A DNA stretch of 6,664 nt. Source: Thermoplasmatota archaeon (GTDB lineage Archaea; Thermoplasmatota; E2; DHVEG-1). The position numbers and the translations under genes are program-made. Shown one piece after another: positions 1 to 3,313 of this stretch. The notes below the pieces were generated by a model. The model was not told where the DNA came from, did no database searches, and worked only from the letters and a program-made list of their open reading frames with translations. Position 1 is the first letter of the stretch. The number at the start of each line of letters is the position of its first letter. The DNA is taken from contig JAHJFH010000372.1 in NCBI GenBank assembly GCA_018824925.1, positions 1 through 6,664 on the forward strand, read 5' to 3'.

Positions 1-70
1 CAATACAGATATCTTTATTTAAAATCCTAGGTACAAGATGCATCACGTAAGAGCTCTCAGTTAGAGGGTA
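1..70. other. Short flank without a recognised gene
   Basis: This stretch lies 3' of the tRNA gene and holds no convincing reading frame. It contains several short perfect palindromes: AGATATCT at 7-14, CCTAGG at 26-31, GATGCATC at 37-44 and AGAGCTCT at 50-57. A TTTTAAATA-like string on the minus strand near 16-24 could be the TATA box of a minus-strand gene beyond the window, but nothing inside the window confirms this. No T-tract immediately follows the tRNA on its own strand, so where tRNA transcription ends is unclear. Confidence 0.4.
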
Positions 71-144
71 CGGACCCATGGGGATTCGAACCCCAGTATC
101 CGGCTCCGAAGGCCAGAAGGATATCCAGACTACCTCATGGGCCC
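71..144 (-). tRNA. tRNA-Arg, anticodon UCG
   Basis: The minus strand folds into a complete 74-nt cloverleaf without an intron. The acceptor stem GGGCCCA pairs with TGGGTCC (one G-T pair), followed by discriminator base G at 71; no CCA is encoded. The D arm begins AGGT and holds the GG pair of the D loop. The anticodon stem CTGGC/GCCGG closes the loop CTTCGGA, so the anticodon is TCG (bases 34-36), which reads CGA and possibly other CGN arginine codons. The T arm is TGGGG-TTCGAAT-CCCCA, with the standard TTCGAAT loop. The isotype call rests on the anticodon. It is transcribed away from the neighbouring response-regulator gene. Confidence 0.95.
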
Positions 145-173
145 ATGACTGCATCGTTGAATAACAAACACTT

Positions 174-182
174 CTTAAAACT
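174..182 (-). promoter_or_regulatory. Possible TATA box of the tRNA-Arg gene
   Basis: On the minus strand the AT-rich string GTTTTAAG lies about 30-38 bases upstream of the first tRNA base (144). This suits an archaeal TATA box with transcription beginning a few bases before the mature 5' end. The match to the archaeal consensus is only moderate, and the assignment rests mainly on spacing. Confidence 0.4.
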
Positions 183-220
183 TATCTTTCTATTTTTTCC
201 AGAGCGACATTTTTCCACGG

Positions 221-232
221 TATATTTAAATA
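221..232 (+). promoter_or_regulatory. TATA box of the response-regulator gene
   Basis: The string TATATTTAAATA is a good archaeal TATA box. It predicts transcription starting around 250-256 and a 5' leader of about 40 bases before the ATG at 294. It lies about 40 bases from the divergent tRNA promoter, so the two promoters occupy one compact region between 145 and 293. Confidence 0.6.
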
Positions 233-282
233 ACGTGATTTTCACAAAATAAATCTGATAAATACTAATAGAAAGTATCTAT

Positions 283-290
283 GAAGTGAT
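283..290 (+). promoter_or_regulatory. Ribosome binding site of the response regulator
   Basis: GAAGTGAT matches part of the archaeal Shine-Dalgarno sequence GGAGGTGAT (complementary to the 3' end of 16S rRNA). It ends three bases before the ATG at 294, the expected spacing for the GTGAT end of that motif. It supports 294 as the start. Confidence 0.55.
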
Positions 291-293
291 AGA

Positions 294-665
294 ATGCCCA
301 AAGATATATTAGTTGTTGATGATGATAAAGACATACTTTTTACCATAAAACAAATATTAAATATTCGAGATCAGGTTGTTTTTACCGCAAATTCAGGATC
401 GGCTTGTATTCATCGAATTCAACAAGGATTCCATGGAATTCTTCTTATTGATATTATGATGCCAGAAATGGATGGATGGGATACAATACGAGAAATTAAC
501 CGACAGGGTCTGATAAATAATGTTGAAATTGTAGTAATTACTGCACAGGGAACCCATCAACCAGGAAAAATGCATGGTCTTGAGCCATTTATTATTGATT
601 ATATCCCAAAACCTTTTAATATTGATACTATCCGCAATGTTATTTCTCGGTTAAATCAAGAATAA
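294..665 (+). CDS. Stand-alone response-regulator receiver protein (CheY-like)
   Basis: This 123-residue protein is a single receiver (REC) domain with no DNA-binding or enzymatic output domain. All signature residues are present: acidic pocket D9/D10, phospho-acceptor D53 in the string LLIDIMMPEMDG, switch threonine T83, switch aromatic Y103, and the conserved K106 followed by P107. Receivers of this kind accept phosphate from a sensor histidine kinase and act by binding a partner; no kinase or partner gene is visible here, so the pathway is unknown. The length matches CheY/Spo0F-type proteins. It is the only protein gene on the plus strand and has its own TATA box and ribosome binding site. 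It converges on ftsZ2, with a shared terminator between them. A role in chemotaxis cannot be inferred. Confidence 0.93.
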   Translation: MPKDILVVDDDKDILFTIKQILNIRDQVVFTANSGSACIHRIQQGFHGILLIDIMMPEMDGWDTIREINRQGLINNVEIVVITAQGTHQPGKMHGLEPFIIDYIPKPFNIDTIRNVISRLNQE

Positions 666-671
666 AAATAA

Positions 672-718
672 GAAAAAATGATAGCTACTGCTGAACGCAG
701 TAGCAGACATGTTTTTTT
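672..718. terminator. Bidirectional terminator between the receiver gene and ftsZ2
   Basis: A perfect 8-bp stem, GCTACTGC (684-691) and GCAGTAGC (697-704), encloses a 5-base loop. It has T-tracts on both sides: seven T residues at 712-718 on the plus strand and six at 677-672 on the minus strand. It sits exactly between two convergent stop codons (665 and 719). The T-tracts fit archaeal termination, which depends mainly on T-rich sequence; the hairpin makes the element look like a two-way intrinsic terminator. Confidence 0.75.
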
Positions 719-1840
719 CTATCGAACAAAATCGATATTTACTTTAGGATTTGCTACTACATTTTTTGTTGGAACGATCTCCATTCGTCGTTCAAAATTC
801 GAACAGAGAAGATTTGGTGACTGAACACCAGTCATAATGGCCATAACACGACATTTTCCCTCAAATTCGGGTAATACACGGGCACCTAAAATCACATTTG
901 CATAGCAATCCATATCTTGTGTCAAGGTCTTGGCAACATCTTGCACATACTTCAGACTCATATTTGGGCCACCAGTAATATGAACTAATGCACCGGTAGC
1001 ACCAGTATAATCGACGTTTAAGAGTGGATGATTCAAGGCCTCTTTGACAATAGCGTCAACGCCAGAATCTTCATCAGCTTCTCCCCAAAGCATTACGGAG
1101 AGACCACCTGAATCAACAATGGTTTTCATATCTGCAAAATCTAGGTTAATCAATGACGGGACGGTAATAGTTTCAGAAATACCTTTTACCGTTTCAGCAA
1201 CTAATTGATCCATTACTGAAAATGCCTGATTTATTGGTAGATTTGGCACGAATTCAAGTAGCCGGTTATTGTCTAAGACAACCGTGCTATCCGCTTTCAT
1301 GCGTAAACGATCTAGTCCCTCATCTGCTTTCACTAATCGAGCACGTTCTACATTAAATGGTGTGGATACCATACAGGTAACGATGGCTCCATTTTTCTTT
1401 GCAAGTTCAGCTACGACTGGTGCAGAACCGGTTCCAGTTCCTCCACCCATACCTGCGGTAACAAATACTAAATCAGCATCCTTAATTAATTCTTCAATCT
1501 CATGTGCAGATTCTCGTGCGGCACGTTCAGCTACCTCAGGATAGCCGCCAGCACCAAGTCCACGGGTAATGGTTTTTCCTATCAGAATTTTATGATCAGC
1601 TTCAACCAAATCAAGCGCTTGCTTGTCAGTGTTAATAGCAATAGTTTCAGCTCCTTTAACACCAAGTTTTTGTAATCGGGTTATGGTGTTTCCACCAGCA
1701 CCACCACAACCAACTATTATGATTCGTGGGGTACCAAACATGTTGTCATCCATAACAAGTTTGCTTTCTTCCTCTGCCTTATTCTTTATTGCAGCCTCAA
1801 TAAAAGACTGGTTGTTGTTATTGTTATTGTTTTTGGCCAT
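719..1840 (-). CDS. ftsZ2: Cell division tubulin homologue FtsZ2
   Basis: FtsZ2 is a GTP-driven polymerising protein of the archaeal division ring; in haloarchaea FtsZ1 assembles first and FtsZ2 is needed for constriction. From the start chosen here it has 373 residues. Visible motifs are the nucleotide-binding glycine motif GCGGAGGNT (44-52), tubulin signature GGGTGTG (132-138), and T7 synergy loop NLDFADM (232-238) with the likely catalytic D234 and D237. The string VSTPFNVERAR (158-168) is typical of FtsZ2 rather than FtsZ1. The frame stays open to an ATG at 1921 (400 residues), but the ATG at 1840 has GGAGG at 1855-1851. It also leaves a tail of about 36 residues before the conserved FGTPRI, comparable with other FtsZ2 proteins. 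The tail carries seven consecutive asparagines (4-10). The gene lies directly downstream of cdrS and is probably co-transcribed with it. Confidence 0.93.
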   Translation of the reverse strand: MAKNNNNNNNQSFIEAAIKNKAEEESKLVMDDNMFGTPRIIIVGCGGAGGNTITRLQKLGVKGAETIAINTDKQALDLVEADHKILIGKTITRGLGAGGYPEVAERAARESAHEIEELIKDADLVFVTAGMGGGTGTGSAPVVAELAKKNGAIVTCMVSTPFNVERARLVKADEGLDRLRMKADSTVVLDNNRLLEFVPNLPINQAFSVMDQLVAETVKGISETITVPSLINLDFADMKTIVDSGGLSVMLWGEADEDSGVDAIVKEALNHPLLNVDYTGATGALVHITGGPNMSLKYVQDVAKTLTQDMDCYANVILGARVLPEFEGKCRVMAIMTGVQSPNLLCSNFERRMEIVPTKNVVANPKVNIDFVR

Positions 1841-1850
1841 CCGTTCCATT

Positions 1851-1855
1851 CCTCC
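1851..1855 (-). promoter_or_regulatory. Ribosome binding site that selects the ftsZ2 start
   Basis: GGAGG on the minus strand is the strongest Shine-Dalgarno match near the 5' end of ftsZ2. It lies 10 bases before the ATG at 1840. It abuts the ATG at 1849 too closely to serve that one. The upstream ATG at 1921 has only GGGGATGGG just before it, which is a poor match. Confidence 0.6.
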
Positions 1856-1868
1856 TAAAGCTGGTAGT

Positions 1869-1905
1869 TGGAAGGACGCCATGAGTGCATCCGGGCGTCC
1901 TTCCA
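1869..1905. promoter_or_regulatory. Perfect 12-bp inverted repeat in the ftsZ2 leader
   Basis: TGGAAGGACGCC (1869-1880) and GGCGTCCTTCCA (1894-1905) are exact reverse complements separated by 13 bases. In the cdrS-ftsZ2 transcript they would form a stable GC-rich hairpin ending 13 bases before the GGAGG site. A weaker 5-bp stem, AGGGG (1912-1916) with CCCCT (1927-1931), lies next to it. It may be an mRNA structure that tunes ftsZ2 translation, or a protein-binding operator, for instance for the adjacent ribbon-helix-helix protein, since that family binds short inverted repeats. It has no T-tract after it, so it is not a standard terminator. Confidence 0.65.
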
Positions 1906-1930
1906 TGTTGTAGGGGCGCATCCCATCCCC

Positions 1931-1954
1931 TTCTTATTTGGAGTTCTTATTTGG
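1931..1954. repeat. Tandem 11-bp direct repeat at the end of cdrS
   Basis: TTCTTATTTGG occurs at 1931-1941 and again at 1944-1954, a 13-base period. Read on the minus strand the unit is CCAAATAAGAA. The second copy overlaps the cdrS stop codon (TAA at 1949-1947). The AT-rich core could be a weak TATA-like element for an internal ftsZ2 promoter or a tandem protein site. It may also be a chance duplication. Confidence 0.5.
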
Positions 1955-2174
1955 TCATGTAAGGTTCCATAGCCTCAACATAGTTGCCGAGTTTGGAAAC
2001 TTCTTCCAGTTTCCTGTTTTTCTCTATTATTCTTCCGGCGTGATTGTTGAGGTACTCGTTCAAAGCATGCCGTATCACTTCAGATCGGGTAAGAAAATCT
2101 CCCGATTTAAGGAAAAGATCTATTTGATCAATACAGATCTTTGGTAAGCGTATGGTGATACGGACTGTTTGCAT
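1947..2174 (-). CDS. cdrS: CdrS-like ribbon-helix-helix transcription regulator
   Basis: This 75-residue protein has the compact ribbon-helix-helix (MetJ/Arc/CopG) fold. The N-terminal basic beta strand TVRITIRLP (3-11) would pair with a second monomer to contact the DNA major groove. Helix A spans about 14-24 and helix B about 30-43, with the classic TRSEVIRHAL turn and helix. Residues 45-75 form a charged tail that may be helical. In haloarchaea a ribbon-helix-helix regulator, CdrS, is co-transcribed with ftsZ2 and controls division genes. Gene order, orientation, size and fold here match that arrangement, which is why I use the name; orthology itself is inferred. The start is well supported by GAGGAG at 2185-2180, five bases before the ATG. 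The gap to the ftsZ2 start is 106 bases and holds the inverted repeat. Confidence 0.85.
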   Translation of the reverse strand: MQTVRITIRLPKICIDQIDLFLKSGDFLTRSEVIRHALNEYLNNHAGRIIEKNRKLEEVSKLGNYVEAMEPYMTK

Positions 2175-2179
2175 TGGAT

Positions 2180-2185
2180 CTCCTC
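2180..2185 (-). promoter_or_regulatory. Ribosome binding site of cdrS
   Basis: GAGGAG followed by ATCCA and then the ATG at 2174 gives near-ideal spacing to the archaeal Shine-Dalgarno consensus. It confirms that the 75-residue frame is a real gene and fixes its start. Confidence 0.7.
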
Positions 2186-2260
2186 TTGCTCCTCACATTT
2201 CCTTCTTTTTTTTGCGTGCGTCATTTTGGCGCCTAATTGATGTATCGATAGTCATAGCAT

Positions 2261-2270
2261 GTATATACAA
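2261..2270 (-). promoter_or_regulatory. Probable TATA box of the cdrS-ftsZ2 operon
   Basis: On the minus strand TTGTATATAC lies about 90 bases upstream of the cdrS start. It predicts transcription beginning near 2240 and a leader of about 65 bases. It lies in the only sizeable non-coding gap (2175-2366) upstream of cdrS. Between this box and aIF2-beta are two 5-3-5 palindromes that could be regulator sites. Confidence 0.5.
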
Positions 2271-2283
2271 TAAATGGCCGATC

Positions 2284-2315
2284 GACATCAAATGTCTGAC
2301 GCATTAGCCACTAAT
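2284..2315. promoter_or_regulatory. Pair of 5-3-5 palindromes upstream of the cdrS promoter
   Basis: GACAT-CAA-ATGTC (2284-2296) and ATTAG-CCA-CTAAT (2303-2315) are each perfect 5-bp inverted repeats with a 3-base centre. They are 19 bases apart start to start. They lie 14 or more bases upstream of the probable TATA box, where an activator or autoregulator could bind. Their half-sites differ in sequence, so they need not bind the same protein. This is a pattern only. Confidence 0.35.
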
Positions 2316-2340
2316 AGCTGTCTAACTTAAATAATTTTCT

Positions 2341-2349
2341 ATAAAAATA
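2341..2349 (-). terminator. Possible T-rich terminator after aIF2-beta
   Basis: About 20-30 bases after the aIF2-beta stop codon the minus strand reads ATATTTTTAT, followed by further AT-rich sequence. Short T-tracts such as this can end archaeal transcription. No clear hairpin precedes it, so read-through into cdrS is possible. Confidence 0.35.
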
Positions 2350-2366
2350 TCCGACAATTTCTGTGG

Positions 2367-2984
2367 TTAAACAATTCTGCCAAATGCAACATTGCCCGAG
2401 ATTTTGTCAATTTTTACTTTAACGGTCGATCCTTTAACTGCTCCAGTGACATACACAATGTATTTATCAAAGAAAGCAACCCCATCACCACGTTTTCCTA
2501 TATCCTTAATCGTAAGCTCATACTCAGAACCCATTTTAAGGGTTTCAATAGGTGAGGATGTCTGCCGTTTTTTCATCGATTTGATGGAATGGATTGCACC
2601 ACAGGCATCACAGCGGATTAGAATCGTTCGTCCTTTTTTCATAAGATGAGTATCGGGACGATTACATTCGGAGCAGAGTACATAGGTGTCGATGTAATCA
2701 TTTAATTTATCCTGTAAGGTTTTTACCGGTATCTTACCCTGAAAAATAAGACGTCCACCTGATACTTCGCCTGCAGTTCCAACATTCCCTAAAAAATATT
2801 TTAATAAATGAGTTGCCTCACGGTTTAATATCTGAACGATTTTATCAAAATTTCGTAAAACTGTGGTATTCCCCTCATAGAAAATATCGACCTTGGGTAT
2901 TTTAAAACGCTCATCTTCAATACGTTCGACAGCGGTGAGACTGCTTGCACGTTTAAGGAGATTACTGTAATCGAGATCAGTCAT
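2367..2984 (-). CDS. eif2b: Translation initiation factor aIF2 subunit beta with C-terminal TRAM domain
   Basis: The beta subunit of archaeal initiation factor 2 works with the alpha and gamma subunits to bring initiator Met-tRNA to the small ribosomal subunit as a GTP-bound ternary complex. The 205-residue protein has an N-terminal helix with the RFKIPKVDIFYEGN region (26-39), the alpha/beta core with HLLKYFLGNVGTAG (59-72), and a zinc ribbon with C104, C107, C125 and C128 (two CX2C pairs 17 residues apart). It ends in a TRAM domain, about 147-205 (GSEYELTIKDIGKRGDGVAF onward), a beta-barrel RNA-binding module. Plain aIF2-beta is about 135-145 residues; a TRAM extension is known in some euryarchaeal lineages such as Methanosarcina. 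There is no Shine-Dalgarno before the ATG and a TATA box lies about 31 bases upstream, so the mRNA is probably leaderless. Confidence 0.95.
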   Translation of the reverse strand: MTDLDYSNLLKRASSLTAVERIEDERFKIPKVDIFYEGNTTVLRNFDKIVQILNREATHLLKYFLGNVGTAGEVSGGRLIFQGKIPVKTLQDKLNDYIDTYVLCSECNRPDTHLMKKGRTILIRCDACGAIHSIKSMKKRQTSSPIETLKMGSEYELTIKDIGKRGDGVAFFDKYIVYVTGAVKGSTVKVKIDKISGNVAFGRIV

Positions 2985-3010
2985 AAACAGGAGAATAATA
3001 CAAATCCATC

Positions 3011-3020
3011 ATTTATAATT
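3011..3020 (-). promoter_or_regulatory. TATA box of aIF2-beta; leaderless start
   Basis: On the minus strand AATTATAAAT centres about 31 bases before the A of the aIF2-beta ATG. Transcription would therefore start within a few bases of the start codon. The bases before the ATG (CTCCTGTTT) contain no ribosome binding site, which also points to a leaderless mRNA. Confidence 0.55.
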
Positions 3021-3052
3021 TCCGTTAGGTTATATTTTACAAGTAATCATTT

Positions 3053-3066
3053 AAAAAAAAGGGGGG
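3053..3066 (-). terminator. T-tract terminator after the small protein gene
   Basis: Fifteen bases after the stop codon at 3081 the minus strand reads six C followed by eight T (CCCCCC at 3066-3061, TTTTTTTT at 3060-3053). A run of eight T is a strong archaeal termination signal, and it separates the small gene from aIF2-beta. No convincing hairpin is present. Confidence 0.55.
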
Positions 3067-3080
3067 TGAAGCGCTGAAGT

Positions 3081-3218
3081 TTAATATCGCATAATGGATG
3101 GCTTTAAACGGACACCCATGACGATAAATCCGTCCTTCATTGCTTTTTCAGCAACTTCTGTTTTTCTTGTAAAAATCTTTTTATCTCCGCTATTCCAATG
3201 CCATACAAATTCGTACAT
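3081..3218 (-). CDS. Small hypothetical protein, 45 residues
   Basis: I do not recognise this protein. The frame runs from ATG at 3218 to TAA at 3081; an in-frame ATG at 3230 would add four residues (MGRG). GGGGAG at 3228-3223 precedes the 3218 start, which favours the shorter form, and a good TATA box lies at 3263-3272. A clean T-tract follows, so it looks like a complete independent transcription unit. The sequence begins MYEFVWHWNSGDKK, has a predicted amphipathic helix TEVAEKAMKDG (20-30) and then a strand FIVMGVRLKP (31-40), suggesting a small beta-beta-alpha-beta fold. It is basic and rich in aromatic residues near the N-terminus, with no signal peptide, membrane segment or cysteine pair. 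It sits between elp3 and aIF2-beta, but a translation role is only a guess. Confidence 0.65.
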   Translation of the reverse strand: MYEFVWHWNSGDKKIFTRKTEVAEKAMKDGFIVMGVRLKPSIMRY

Positions 3219-3262
3219 GCCTCTCCCCATATTGCATTGTGGACTGGGGAATTAAAAGGGTT

Positions 3263-3272
3263 GTTTATATAG
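3263..3272 (-). promoter_or_regulatory. TATA box of the small protein gene
   Basis: On the minus strand CTATATAAAC is a close match to an archaeal TATA box. It predicts a transcription start near 3240-3244, giving a leader of roughly 20-25 bases that includes the GGGGAG site. It begins only a few bases after the T-tract that follows elp3. Confidence 0.6.
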
Positions 3273-3278
3273 GTTTGG

Positions 3279-3310
3279 AAAAAATGTAGATGTCTGCATT
3301 GATAGCTACA
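3279..3310 (-). terminator. Likely terminator of elp3
   Basis: On the minus strand, TGTAG (3310-3306) pairs with CTACA (3289-3285) over a 16-base loop and is followed directly by six T residues (3284-3279). The stem begins four bases after the elp3 stop codon. The stem is short and the T-tract is probably the main signal. Confidence 0.45.
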
Positions 3311-3313
3311 GTA

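Noticed and set aside
393..575. 60-residue minus-strand frame inside the response regulator
   Set aside because: It is fully antisense to a well-supported receiver gene, resembles no family and has no ribosome binding site.
1269..1913. Two plus-strand frames (91 and 96 residues) opposite ftsZ2
   Set aside because: Both are antisense shadows of the conserved FtsZ2 frame; their composition is that expected from reading its reverse strand.
1938..2147. 69-residue plus-strand frame opposite cdrS
   Set aside because: The minus strand holds a clear ribbon-helix-helix protein with a strong ribosome binding site; the plus frame has neither motif nor signal.
2122..2224. Short upstream reading frame beginning at ATG 2224 and overlapping cdrS out of frame
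   Set aside because: It has no ribosome binding site, contains a run of lysine/arginine codons from a poly-A stretch, and ends inside cdrS; it is probably chance.
2392..2649. 85-residue plus-strand frame opposite aIF2-beta
   Set aside because: It lies antisense to the TRAM and zinc-ribbon regions of aIF2-beta and shows no independent support.
3069..3080. AGCGCT palindrome just after the small gene as a terminator hairpin
   Set aside because: The 6-bp palindrome has no loop and its flanks do not extend the pairing; the eight-T tract alone explains termination.
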